From assembly GCA_964575975.1 (NCBI GenBank), contig CAZNTU010000126.1:1-15635 (forward strand): a stretch of 15,635 nt of DNA. Reading direction: 5' to 3'. The stretch comes from G963674505 sp964575975 (lineage in GTDB: Bacteria > Desulfobacterota > Desulfobacteria > Desulfobacterales > SKZT01). Each line of letters starts with the position of its first letter. Position 1 is the stretch's first letter. Positions 7,524-14,621 of the stretch are shown in pieces. The position numbers and the translations under genes are program-made. Under the pieces are notes generated by a model. The model searched no databases and was not told where the DNA came from. It was given only the letters and a program-made list of their open reading frames with translations.

Positions 7524-9854
7524 CTAAGCGATCCCGATGAAATCGAAGTTCATCCTTGCCTGGAATTTTTCGATGCGCTTGAAAATTTCCTTGAGCATGG
7601 ATTGTTCCACATGGGTTAGCCGTTTCGGGTTGATAAAATTGTCAGGTCCCGAATTTTCCGAGGCGGAGGTCACCTGCCGTGAAAACCTGAGCTGCATCAG
7701 GAAACCGTATGCCTTTTCCAGCTCCTCGTGTTCCTCCGAGGTCAGCGTCTTTTTCAGTCTAAGCTCGCTCAGCCGGTCGAACGTGTTGGTGGCCTCGACC
7801 TGCGCCTTCAAGGCGTAAATCCTGGCGAAGTCCACAATGGGCTGCATGGCCCCTTTTATGTCGAACGAGTTTCGATGCTTTCCCTTGCTTTCTACAACGA
7901 AGTTTCTAAAAAATCCCAGGGGCGGCCTGAAATAAAGAGCGTTTTCGGTCATGTGCCGTAAAAACCCGGACCATCCGCCAATGGCGCCTTTGAGATGATC
8001 CCGGAGCCGGTCCACGAAGACCTTTTCGCCGAAACCCAGCCGGAAATCGAAAAATATGCTGGCTCTCAGCAGGTCCTCGCCCTCGGCCGTGAAAATCCAT
8101 TTGGAGAAATAATCCTTCCACACGCTCAAGGGCTGGTTCCAAATCGGGTTTTTCGCCATCACGCCGCCCTCGCAGTATGCGTAGCCGGCCTCGTTCAGCA
8201 TGTCGCAGACCTTTTCCCCCAGTTCCAGAAAATATTCGCTTGTCTTGGCAAGCTCGTCGTCTTCGGCGTCCTCGAAAACGATGGCGTTGTCCTGGTCGGT
8301 TTTCAACGTCTGCTCGTTTCTGCCCTCGCTTCCGAATATCACGAACGCGAAAGGCTTTGGAGGCGTGTCCATTTCTTTCAGGGCGAACGCCATGACCTTT
8401 TTCAGAATGGCGTCCGAGACGGCGGTGATCACCCTGTTGATGTTCCTGGCGGTGACTCCGCTGTTGATAAGGCTCTTGACCAGTTTGGGCATGCGCTTGT
8501 GCTTGGCGACGATTTCCGGGAACGACTCGGCCCTGGAGATTTCCTTCAGCAGGAATAGAGGCGACTGTCCCTGGGAGGAGATCAGTTCGCGGTTTGAAAC
8601 GATTCCCACGAGGCGGCCTTGGGTGTCAGTGACCCCTATGTGCTTTACGTCGCGATCCATCATGGCCATCAGCGCTTCGAAAACCATGGCGTGGTCCCTT
8701 ACGGTCAACAGCGGGGCGGTCATGATTTCCGTCACGGGTCCCCGATAGTCGTAGCCGTTGGCGACCGCCTTGTGGGCCAGGTCGCTGGTGGTCACGATTC
8801 CGATGTCGCGAGCGCCCGATCCCGGTACGATCATGTAGCTGCTTTTTTCCTTCCCCATTTTTTGCGCCGCTTCCTGGATGCTCATGCTCGCCGACCCTAC
8901 GACCGGATTGGAGTCGTAGACCAGCCGCACCGGCTGGTTGAAAAACTGTCTGCTCTCCTCCACCGGAGCCGACGTCCTCGCGATTATGGACGCATATGTC
9001 CTGTCAAGCATTCTTTTTCCGAAAGTGTCCGTGAAAAATTCGCTGAACTCTTCGTATTTTTGAGCGAGATGCAAGAATTCCTTCTTGGGAAGAAGGTAAA
9101 AGTACGAATCCTCCGTGACCTGGAGAGTCCTGATGGGAATTCCGTCGTTCAGCAGGATGGAAATCCCGCCGTACATGTCGCCTTCGTCTAGGACCACGTG
9201 CAGGGTCTGGTTGCCCTCGTCCTCGAAGTACCTCTCCGCCGACCCTTTCTGCAATATGTAAAGGTATCCCAGGCGCGAGCGCCCCTGCACCTGGAGGATG
9301 GTACCCTTGGGATAGAAGACGATGGAAATGGCCTTGGCCGCCTTTTCCAAAGCCTCTTCCGGAAGAAACGAGAAGGGCGCAAGGGCGGAGAAAAACGTCT
9401 TTGTCTGACCCGATTCGATGATGTTCTTCAATTCGGGGTCGAACACGTGCTTGCTGAAATTCTCCACGAAATATTCGTGGAATTCCTTGGAGCCTTCGCA
9501 CAGCTCGAAGAATATCGCGCTGGGGATACGGTAGAGATTCGAACCCTTTTCCACGAAAACGGTCCGGAGAGAAAAACCGCCGTTCATCAGAAGCGAAATG
9601 CCGCCGAAGACCTCGCCGGGCTTTATGTACCCGCTCAGCTCTCTTTCTCCGCCCTCCCGTTCCACGTAAAGATGCATTTGGCCTTTCACGACAATCGCAA
9701 TGGCCTCGATTTTCGTCACCCCCTGTACCGCGACCCAGGCGTCGTCGGGATAGAATTCCTGCACGGCGCTTGCGGCGACCTTGTCGAGCTGCTCGCCGGA
9801 CAGGAATGAAAAGTGGGGCATGTCGGCCAAGTAATTTTTGATTTCCTGGTTCAT
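7524..9854 (-). CDS. DUF294 putative nucleotidyltransferase with two cNMP-binding-like and two CBS domains
   Basis: A 776-residue cytoplasmic signalling protein. Domain order: cNMP-binding-like fold 1 (about 13-135), fold 2 (about 158-285), a CBS pair (about 310-430), a DUF294 nucleotidyltransferase domain (about 450-590) and a DUF294 C-terminal helical domain (about 625-770). The nucleotidyltransferase motif FGSEGRNEQTLKTDQDNAIV (507-526) keeps Gly508-Ser509, Arg512, Glu514, Asp520 and Asp522, as in GlnD/GlnE-type enzymes. Both cNMP domains read YGG/FGG-ISxLL...RT: the arginine is kept (Arg97 and its counterpart near 242), but the ribose-binding glutamate is glycine, so ordinary cAMP binding is doubtful. 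CBS pairs commonly bind adenine nucleotides. AAAGGA lies before the ATG. It heads a probable operon with the cation antiporter, suggesting a regulatory link with ion homeostasis (inference). Substrate unknown. Confidence 0.93.
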   Translation of the reverse strand: MNQEIKNYLADMPHFSFLSGEQLDKVAASAVQEFYPDDAWVAVQGVTKIEAIAIVVKGQMHLYVEREGGERELSGYIKPGEVFGGISLLMNGGFSLRTVFVEKGSNLYRIPSAIFFELCEGSKEFHEYFVENFSKHVFDPELKNIIESGQTKTFFSALAPFSFLPEEALEKAAKAISIVFYPKGTILQVQGRSRLGYLYILQKGSAERYFEDEGNQTLHVVLDEGDMYGGISILLNDGIPIRTLQVTEDSYFYLLPKKEFLHLAQKYEEFSEFFTDTFGKRMLDRTYASIIARTSAPVEESRQFFNQPVRLVYDSNPVVGSASMSIQEAAQKMGKEKSSYMIVPGSGARDIGIVTTSDLAHKAVANGYDYRGPVTEIMTAPLLTVRDHAMVFEALMAMMDRDVKHIGVTDTQGRLVGIVSNRELISSQGQSPLFLLKEISRAESFPEIVAKHKRMPKLVKSLINSGVTARNINRVITAVSDAILKKVMAFALKEMDTPPKPFAFVIFGSEGRNEQTLKTDQDNAIVFEDAEDDELAKTSEYFLELGEKVCDMLNEAGYAYCEGGVMAKNPIWNQPLSVWKDYFSKWIFTAEGEDLLRASIFFDFRLGFGEKVFVDRLRDHLKGAIGGWSGFLRHMTENALYFRPPLGFFRNFVVESKGKHRNSFDIKGAMQPIVDFARIYALKAQVEATNTFDRLSELRLKKTLTSEEHEELEKAYGFLMQLRFSRQVTSASENSGPDNFINPKRLTHVEQSMLKEIFKRIEKFQARMNFDFIGIA

Positions 9855-9905
9855 AAATGGTCCTTTCGGTCGCTGACTTGTCGATCATCGTCTTTGTTTG
9901 GATAA

Positions 9906-9934
9906 ATAGTACGGTAAAAAATCGCGGTAATCAA
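9906..9934 (-). promoter_or_regulatory. Candidate promoter for the DUF294-antiporter operon
   Basis: On the minus strand, TTGATT (9929-9934), a 17-base spacer and TACTAT (9906-9911) give 4/6 matches to each hexamer. It lies about 50 bases before the DUF294 ATG in the AT-rich divergent gap. Confidence 0.35.
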
Positions 9935-10041
9935 ACACCATTTGAAACAAACCCGTATATTTTTTACGACTCGAGCTATCGGCGAAAGGCGGTTCAAGCA
10001 GGGTAGTTCCGCCTTCCATTCTGGTCGTTTAGGGCGTATAC

Positions 10042-10071
10042 TTGACATGCGACATGTGCGCGTGCCATGAA
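10042..10071 (+). promoter_or_regulatory. Candidate promoter for the CBS-ACT gene
   Basis: A perfect TTGACA lies at 10042-10047, but the -10 is poor (CATGAA at 10066-10071, 18-base spacing). The -35 overlaps repeated CATG-type words (ACATGC, ACATGT, CCATGA), which might be an operator. An A9/T5 tract follows. Only suggestive. Confidence 0.25.
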
Positions 10072-10129
10072 AAAAAAATTTTTCGAAGCCTATCCTGACC
10101 GAGTTTAGACGCGTAGAAAGGAGGAAAAA

Positions 10130-10816
10130 ATGCTGGTAAAGAACTGGATGACCAAAAACGTCATCTCGATCGACGTCGACGAGTCCATGCAGCACGCCAT
10201 CTACAAGATGAAAGACCGCAAGATCAGGCTCTTGCCCGTTATGTCCGGCGACAGGCTTGTCGGCATAGTCAGCGACCGGGACCTGAAAAGGGCTTCTCCG
10301 TCGGACGCCACCACTTTGGATATGCACGAGATGCTTTATCTGACCTCCAGAATCAGGATCAAGGACCTGATGGTCGAAAAACCGATTACTGTTCCACCCG
10401 ACTATACCATAGAGGAAGCCGCGCAGCTACTGCTCGAACACCGCATTTCCGGACTTCCGGTCGTGGATTCCAGGGGGAAAGTCGCGGGGATTGTCACCCG
10501 GAGCGACATTTTCAGGGCTTTGATTTCCATTGCCGCCCTCGGCAAGAAGGGGATTCAAGTGGCGCTTCGAGTCGAGGACAGGCCCGGCCCCATCAAGAAG
10601 ATCCGGGAGATTGTCGGATCATTCGACGCCCGAACCGCCAGTATTTTAAGCGCTGCGGAAAACGCTCCGGAGGGCTTTCTGAACGTCTATTTCCGGATTT
10701 ACGACCTCGAGCGGGAAAAAGCGCCCGCTCTGATCGAGGAAATCGGAAAGGTCGGGATCATTTTGTACGTGGTGGATCACAGGAACAACCAGAGGGTTGT
10801 ATACGAAGAGGTCTGA
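10130..10816 (+). CDS. CBS-CBS-ACT domain protein (AcuB-like)
   Basis: A 228-residue cytoplasmic putative ligand-sensing protein. CBS 1 covers about 4-58 (WMTKNVISIDVDESM...LVGIVSDRDL) and CBS 2 about 76-132 (LMVEKPITVPPDYTIEEAA...VAGIVTRSDI). An ACT domain (about 141-212) begins GIQVALRVEDRPGPIKKI, the usual regulatory amino-acid- or effector-binding fold. CBS pairs typically bind adenosine nucleotides. The CBS-CBS-ACT order is that of AcuB-like proteins, but no acetoin genes are nearby, so I give no symbol. The start is fixed by a strong AAAGGAGG (10117-10124) five bases before ATG. It is divergent from the DUF294-antiporter operon, which also encodes a CBS protein, and lies upstream of the nickel operon in the same direction. 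The ligand and target are unknown. Confidence 0.92.
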   Translation: MLVKNWMTKNVISIDVDESMQHAIYKMKDRKIRLLPVMSGDRLVGIVSDRDLKRASPSDATTLDMHEMLYLTSRIRIKDLMVEKPITVPPDYTIEEAAQLLLEHRISGLPVVDSRGKVAGIVTRSDIFRALISIAALGKKGIQVALRVEDRPGPIKKIREIVGSFDARTASILSAAENAPEGFLNVYFRIYDLEREKAPALIEEIGKVGIILYVVDHRNNQRVVYEEV

Positions 10817-10836
10817 AAAACGACGCCGTTTTATGG

Positions 10837-10863
10837 TTGACAGTTCGCCGACTTTCATATACG
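10837..10863 (+). promoter_or_regulatory. Candidate promoter upstream of the nickel operon
   Basis: TTGACA (10837-10842) is followed by TATACG (10858-10863) with a short 15-base spacer. It begins just after the CBS-ACT stop and would give a leader of about 120 bases before nikK. No clear NikR-type palindrome was found here. Confidence 0.3.
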
Positions 10864-10920
10864 AGAATTCCTTAACCGGCGGGCAGAAGCCCCCATCGAT
10901 TCGAAAAACCGATAAAATCG

Positions 10921-10978
10921 AAAGAAAACCACGAAGGCAACCGCGCCAGGAAGGCGTCGATCCGCATGTGGTTTTTTT
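10921..10978 (+). promoter_or_regulatory. Terminator-like leader hairpin immediately before the nikK ribosome binding site
   Basis: AAAACCAC (10925-10932) is an exact complement of GTGGTTTT (10968-10975), extendable through the upstream A-rich bases. The right arm runs into a T7 tract (10972-10978). Inside the loop, GCGCC (10943-10947) pairs with GGCGT (10953-10957). The nikK GGAGG begins only 5 bases after the T tract. A T-tract hairpin next to the first ribosome binding site of a metal operon resembles an attenuator or riboswitch expression platform. It could also simply terminate transcription from the CBS-ACT gene. I could not match the upstream leader to a known cobalamin or NiCo riboswitch consensus. 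Confidence 0.5.
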
Positions 10979-10982
10979 ATTT

Positions 10983-10987
10983 GGAGG
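10983..10987 (+). promoter_or_regulatory. Ribosome binding site fixing the nikK start
   Basis: GGAGG lies 5 bases before ATG 10993. This favours that ATG over the in-frame ATG at 10966, which lies inside the leader hairpin and would place hydrophilic residues ahead of the signal peptide. Confidence 0.75.
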
Positions 10988-10992
10988 ATGCC

Positions 10993-11784
10993 ATGAAAAA
11001 ATCCTTGAAAGCTTTTGCACCGCTGTTCATCTTGTCCGTCGGCCTGTTCGCGTTCGCCCGACCATGTTTTGCCCACTTCGGAATGGCGATTCCGTCCGAC
11101 TCCATGGTAATGCAGGACGAGGAAAGAACCGTCGCGCTGACCTTGTCGTTCTCCCATCCGTTCGAAATGGTGGGTATGGACCTTGAAAAACCCAAGGCGT
11201 TCGATGTGATTGTAAACGGGCAAAAAAGCGATCTTCTGGGTTCCCTCGCCGAAACCAAAGTCATGGACCGCAAGGCCTGGAAGACGGATTATCCGATCAA
11301 AAAGCCGGGAGTTTACGTCTTCGCCATGGAACCGACGCCCTACTGGGAACCGGCCGAGGATTGCTTTATCGTCCATTACACGAAAACGGTGGTGACGGCT
11401 TTCGAGGACGACGAAGGGTGGGACGCCGAAGCGGGGCTCAAGACCGAGATCGTCCCGCTTTCGAAGCCGTTCGGGTTGTACGCCGGCAACGTGTTTCAGG
11501 GGATCGTCAAGCTGGACGGCGCGCCCGTGCCTTTCGCCGAGGTGGAGGTCGAATATTACAACCAGGACAAAAAGGCCCAGGCTCCCACGAGCTACATGAT
11601 TACCCAAACGGTCAAGGCCGACGCAAACGGTATTTTCACGTACGCGGCTCCGGTTCCGGGATGGTGGGGGTTCGCCGCGCTGAGTTCCGCCGACTACAAG
11701 ATCGAGCACGACGGAGAGCAAAAGGACGTAGAGCTTGGCGCCGTCATCTGGGTTCGTTTCGAGGAATGGAAAGCCGGCAAATAA
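10993..11784 (+). CDS. nikK: NikK-type exported nickel transporter component (DUF4198)
   Basis: Accessory subunit of an ECF-type nickel transporter, exported across the inner membrane. It has 263 residues: a Sec signal peptide (KKSLK basic start, hydrophobic 7-22) with a likely cut after PCFA at residue 27, leaving His28 as the mature N-terminus (HFGMAIP). The body is beta-rich and matches my memory of DUF4198 proteins (HPFEMVGMDLEKP near 55; GVYVFAMEPTPYWEP at about 106-119; GWWGFAAL near 223). The only cysteine in the mature protein is Cys124, so it does not look like a lipoprotein. It is first in the order K-M-L-Q-O and overlaps nothing. Known NikK proteins are found in nickel rather than cobalt transporters, so nickel is the inferred substrate. 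Exposed terminal histidine is probably metal-binding (inference). Confidence 0.88.
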   Translation: MKKSLKAFAPLFILSVGLFAFARPCFAHFGMAIPSDSMVMQDEERTVALTLSFSHPFEMVGMDLEKPKAFDVIVNGQKSDLLGSLAETKVMDRKAWKTDYPIKKPGVYVFAMEPTPYWEPAEDCFIVHYTKTVVTAFEDDEGWDAEAGLKTEIVPLSKPFGLYAGNVFQGIVKLDGAPVPFAEVEVEYYNQDKKAQAPTSYMITQTVKADANGIFTYAAPVPGWWGFAALSSADYKIEHDGEQKDVELGAVIWVRFEEWKAGK

Positions 11785-11791
11785 AATTCGC

Positions 11792-11798
11792 GGAAGGA
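11792..11798 (+). promoter_or_regulatory. Ribosome binding site fixing the GTG start of nikM
   Basis: GGAAGGA lies 8 bases before GTG at 11807. This start gives the family's invariant Met-His N-terminus; longer in-frame starts would overlap nikK and bury that histidine. Confidence 0.75.
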
Positions 11799-11806
11799 AC
11801 ATAGAA

Positions 11807-12412
11807 GTGCATATTTCGGAAGGCGTTTTGTCTTGGCCGGTGCTGGCCTCCGGGGCCGCGCTGGCTGCGGCCGGCACGGCCCTTGGACTGAAAAGGCTGG
11901 ACTACGAGCGCATCGCGCGGGCGGGAATCCTGTCGGCCTCTTTTTTCGTTGCCTCCCTGATTCACGTGCCGTTAGGGCCGTCGAGCGTACATCTTGTCAT
12001 GAACGGACTGGTGGGACTGCTCCTGGGATGGGGGGCTGTCCCCGCCATCGTGGTCGCCCTCGTCCTTCAAGCGGTGCTGTTCCAATTCGGGGGGATCACA
12101 ACCCTGGGAGTCAACACGGTAATCATGGCCGCCCCTGCGGTCGCATGCCATCTGCTGTTCGGGCCGTTCGTCAAAAGGGACGACAAAACCGCATTTGTCG
12201 CGGCTTTCGCCGTCGGGTTTTTCTCCGTGCTGATGGGCGGAATTGTGGTGGCCCTGTCCCTCGTCTTCACGGAGGAAAATTTTCTGGAAGTGGCCGGACT
12301 GGTGCTCGTTTCCCATTTGCCCGTGATGGTAATCGAGGGGTTCGTAACGGCTTTTTGCGTTATGTTTTTGAAAAAGGTGCAACCGAGCCTTCTTCTGGTA
12401 CGCGACGGCTGA
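11807..12412 (+). CDS. nikM: Nickel ECF transporter substrate-binding membrane subunit NikM (CbiM family)
   Basis: The membrane S-component that captures the metal ion from the outside. It has 201 residues with about six hydrophobic helices. It begins MHISEGVLSWP, the hallmark of CbiM/NikM, where the N-terminal amine, His2 and an internal histidine form the Ni/Co site. Here the internal candidates are His53 and His62 in LIHVPLGPSSVHLV. FGGITTLGVNT (93-103) is also conserved. The GTG start is required to place His at position 2. It begins 22 bp after nikK. No NikN/CbiN small subunit is present; NikK and NikL take that position, as in other NikKMLQO systems. The family also includes cobalt CbiM, and the nickel call rests on NikK and NikL. 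Confidence 0.95.
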   Translation: MHISEGVLSWPVLASGAALAAAGTALGLKRLDYERIARAGILSASFFVASLIHVPLGPSSVHLVMNGLVGLLLGWGAVPAIVVALVLQAVLFQFGGITTLGVNTVIMAAPAVACHLLFGPFVKRDDKTAFVAAFAVGFFSVLMGGIVVALSLVFTEENFLEVAGLVLVSHLPVMVIEGFVTAFCVMFLKKVQPSLLLVRDG

Positions 12413-12478
12413 TCGCAGGTCGTCTTTCCGTGTCCGGCGCGGGGAAGCGCTCTTGTTCGCAACTATAGGATACTGTAA

Positions 12479-13105
12479 ATGAAAACGATTAAAATCCTCC
12501 GTCTGTCGCTTGCCTTGGCGATGATCTTTTTCTCGTCGCCATCGAACTCCTTCGCCCACCGCGTATCCATATTCGCTTGGGTCGACGGGAACACGGTGCA
12601 TACCGAAAGCAAGTTCAGCGGGTCGAAAATGGTCAAGGGCGGGGCGATCAAAGTTTTCGACATGGAGAACAACCTTCTGCTGGAGGGCACGACCGACGAC
12701 AACGGCGTGTTTTCGTTCGAAATTCCCGAAAGGGTTCCGCTTCGGATAGAGCTTCAGGCGGGAGCGGGACATGGAAACGAATGGTTGATTTCCGCCGACG
12801 AGATCGGCGCGTCGGAACCGGGATCTGCGGTGGAGGCGGAATCCGCCGCTTTGGCTCCGGCACCTGGAATTCCGGACGATAAAACCGCTTTGGAACCGCG
12901 TATGTCCAAAGAGGAGATGGAGGAAATGGTCGAAAGAGCCGTGGAAAAAGCGGTGGACCAAAAATTGAAGCCCGTGATGAAAATACTCTCCGACATGAGC
13001 GATTCGGGGCCGACAATGTCGGATATAATAGGCGGAATCGGCTATATTATCGGCTTGGTCGGAATCGGGGCCTATTTCGGGAGTCGTCGGAAAACGGGGG
13101 ATTAA
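12479..13105 (+). CDS. nikL: NikL-type exported nickel transporter component with C-terminal membrane anchor
   Basis: A 208-residue accessory subunit. A signal peptide (1-26, cut after NSFA) would expose His27 in HRVSIFAWVDGNTV. A small beta-sandwich domain follows (about 27-105; GGAIKVFDMENNLLLEGTTD..NGVFSFEIP, like carboxypeptidase-regulatory/Ig-type repeats). Next come an Ala/Pro/Glu-rich linker (about 108-138) and a charged helical, coiled-coil-like segment (about 142-172). One transmembrane helix (about 183-201, GGIGYIIGLVGIGAYF) is followed by a short basic tail. The topology suggests an external metal-handling domain held at the membrane beside NikM. It starts 66 bp after nikM with AGGA 8 bases before ATG, and nikQ follows 5 bp later. 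N-terminal His after processing parallels NikK and NikM. The function is known by family; the metal-binding role is inference. Confidence 0.87.
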   Translation: MKTIKILRLSLALAMIFFSSPSNSFAHRVSIFAWVDGNTVHTESKFSGSKMVKGGAIKVFDMENNLLLEGTTDDNGVFSFEIPERVPLRIELQAGAGHGNEWLISADEIGASEPGSAVEAESAALAPAPGIPDDKTALEPRMSKEEMEEMVERAVEKAVDQKLKPVMKILSDMSDSGPTMSDIIGGIGYIIGLVGIGAYFGSRRKTGD

Positions 13106-13110
13106 AATCC

Positions 13111-13875
13111 ATGATTAGCGAATCGTTCGCCTTCGGTTCGTCGCCTCTGCACAGAATGGACCCAAGGCTGAAAATTGTGGCCGTAACCGTCTTTTCTTTC
13201 CAGACGGCCCTTTCCGAGGATTTCGCGACCCTTGTTTCCGCCTTGGTCTTCGGGATTTTGCTCGCCGCCGTTGCCCGGCTTGAAATCGGAGCCGTGGCGA
13301 AAAGGCTTCTTCTCGTGAACGGATTCGTGTTCCTGTTCTGGGTCATGCTTCCGCTGACCTTCCCCGGCCAACCCCTTTTCACGTTTGGACCATTGGATTT
13401 CACCCTTCCCGGCGTACTGCTGGCCGCCCGAATCACCCTCAAGTCCAACGCCATCATTTTGGGACTGATCGCCCTCGCCGGCACTTCCTCCCTGGCGGAT
13501 CTCGGCTGGGGGATGCACAGGCTGAAAGTTCCAGACAAGCTGGTTTACCTGCTGCTTCTCACCTACCGATACGTTTTCGTTCTGGAGCAGGAATATCAGC
13601 GGTTGACCAGGGCCGCGAGGGTAAGGTGCTTCGAACCCGGAACGAACCTTCACACCTATAAAACCTACGCCTACCTTGTCGGCATGCTGTTCGTGAGAGC
13701 CGCGGACAGGGCCGAGCGGGTCTACAGCGCAATGGTTTGCAGAGGCTTCGCCGGCAAATTCAACTCCCCCAGGGAATTCGCCTTTTCCCGATCGGACACG
13801 GTCTGGAGCGTCTTTCTTGGCGGGTCTTCTATCGTATTGGGATATCTGGAATGGACGAAAACGACTCTGTTTTAA
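13111..13875 (+). CDS. nikQ: ECF transporter transmembrane coupling subunit NikQ (CbiQ family)
   Basis: The T-component that links the metal-binding membrane subunit to the ATPase. It has 254 residues with several membrane helices (notably about 20-55, 65-82, 100-122 and 143-158) and an N-terminal PLHRMDPRLKI stretch typical of EcfT/CbiQ. The two cytoplasmic coupling motifs are present: ARVR (169-172), the counterpart of A-R-x-x-R-G although with Cys in place of Gly, and AMVCRGF (207-213). GGGGGA lies 9 bases before the ATG. The last 25 bases overlap the nikO coding region, consistent with translational coupling and 1:1 assembly. There is no sign of truncation. Confidence 0.95.
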   Translation: MISESFAFGSSPLHRMDPRLKIVAVTVFSFQTALSEDFATLVSALVFGILLAAVARLEIGAVAKRLLLVNGFVFLFWVMLPLTFPGQPLFTFGPLDFTLPGVLLAARITLKSNAIILGLIALAGTSSLADLGWGMHRLKVPDKLVYLLLLTYRYVFVLEQEYQRLTRAARVRCFEPGTNLHTYKTYAYLVGMLFVRAADRAERVYSAMVCRGFAGKFNSPREFAFSRSDTVWSVFLGGSSIVLGYLEWTKTTLF

Positions 13876-14579
13876 AACTGAAAGACATTTGCTTTTCGTA
13901 TCCGGGCGGGCGGAAGGTCCTCGACCAGTTGAACTTTGCCATCGGACCGGGGGAGAAGATCGGGTTGATCGGACCCAACGGAAGCGGCAAATCGACGCTT
14001 CTTCATATTGTCATGGGGCTCTTGAAAGCCGATTCCGGCGAAATCGAGTTCATGGGGGAAAAAGCGGAATCGGAAAAGGATTTCCGCCGCATGCGCCAAA
14101 AGGTGGGGTTGATCTTCCAAAACGCCGACGACCAGTTGTTTTCCCCGACGGTTCTGGAGGACGTGGCTTTCGGCCCGCTGAACATGGGCAAGTCTCCGGC
14201 CGAAGCTCGGGAAATGTCCATGGACGTCCTGAAAAAACTCCATCTGGGCGGTTTCGAGGACCGGATTACGCACAAGCTGTCCGGTGGGGAGAAGAAGCTC
14301 GTGGCCTTGGCCACGGTCCTGGTAATGGAGCCCAAGGTGCTTTTCCTGGACGAGCCGTCGACCGGCCTGGACGAAAACACCCGGGAGCGCATAATCGAAA
14401 TCCTTAACGACCTTGATATAACGTACGTCATGGTTTCCCACGAATACGACTACCTCGCGCGGACCACGAAAAACATCTACACGCTCGAAAAAGGACGCAT
14501 CGAATACTGTTGCGACTCCAGGGACCTTCACACCCACTATCACACCCATCCGGCCGGACGGCATCCGCACAAACATTGA
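13851..14579 (+). CDS. nikO: Nickel ECF transporter ATP-binding subunit NikO (CbiO family) with histidine-rich tail
   Basis: The ATPase that powers nickel import, at the cytoplasmic face. It has 242 residues from ATG 13851. Motifs: Walker A GPNGSGKST (41-49), Q-loop Gln90 (LIFQNADDQLF, characteristic of CbiO/EcfA), ABC signature LSGGE (143-147), Walker B VLFLDEP (163-169; Asp167, Glu168) and switch His197. The C-terminus ends HTHYHTHPAGRHPHKH (227-242), with seven histidines in 16 residues, an obvious metal-binding candidate. A longer in-frame start at 13737 is possible but adds non-homologous residues inside nikQ. The chosen ATG puts VLKLKDICFSYPGG at the expected family start. It is last in the operon, and no clear T-run terminator follows. 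Confidence 0.95.
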   Translation: MDENDSVLKLKDICFSYPGGRKVLDQLNFAIGPGEKIGLIGPNGSGKSTLLHIVMGLLKADSGEIEFMGEKAESEKDFRRMRQKVGLIFQNADDQLFSPTVLEDVAFGPLNMGKSPAEAREMSMDVLKKLHLGGFEDRITHKLSGGEKKLVALATVLVMEPKVLFLDEPSTGLDENTRERIIEILNDLDITYVMVSHEYDYLARTTKNIYTLEKGRIEYCCDSRDLHTHYHTHPAGRHPHKH

Positions 14580-14621
14580 CGAACGTCCGCAATCCCGTAA
14601 GCGCCGACTTAAGCACAACCA

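Noticed and set aside
10817..10920. Cobalamin riboswitch before the transporter operon
   Set aside because: I could not find the conserved B12-box or other core elements; the associated genes (NikK, NikL) also point to nickel rather than cobalt.
10966..10992. Upstream ATG extension of nikK
   Set aside because: It would start inside the terminator-like hairpin and put extra residues before a standard signal peptide; GGAGG is correctly spaced for ATG 10993.
11735..11806. Upstream extension of nikM overlapping nikK
   Set aside because: It would destroy the invariant Met-His N-terminus required for metal binding; GTG 11807 has a good ribosome binding site.
13737..13850. Upstream extension of nikO inside nikQ
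   Set aside because: The extra residues are Arg/Gln-rich frame-shifted nikQ sequence; family homology starts just after ATG 13851.
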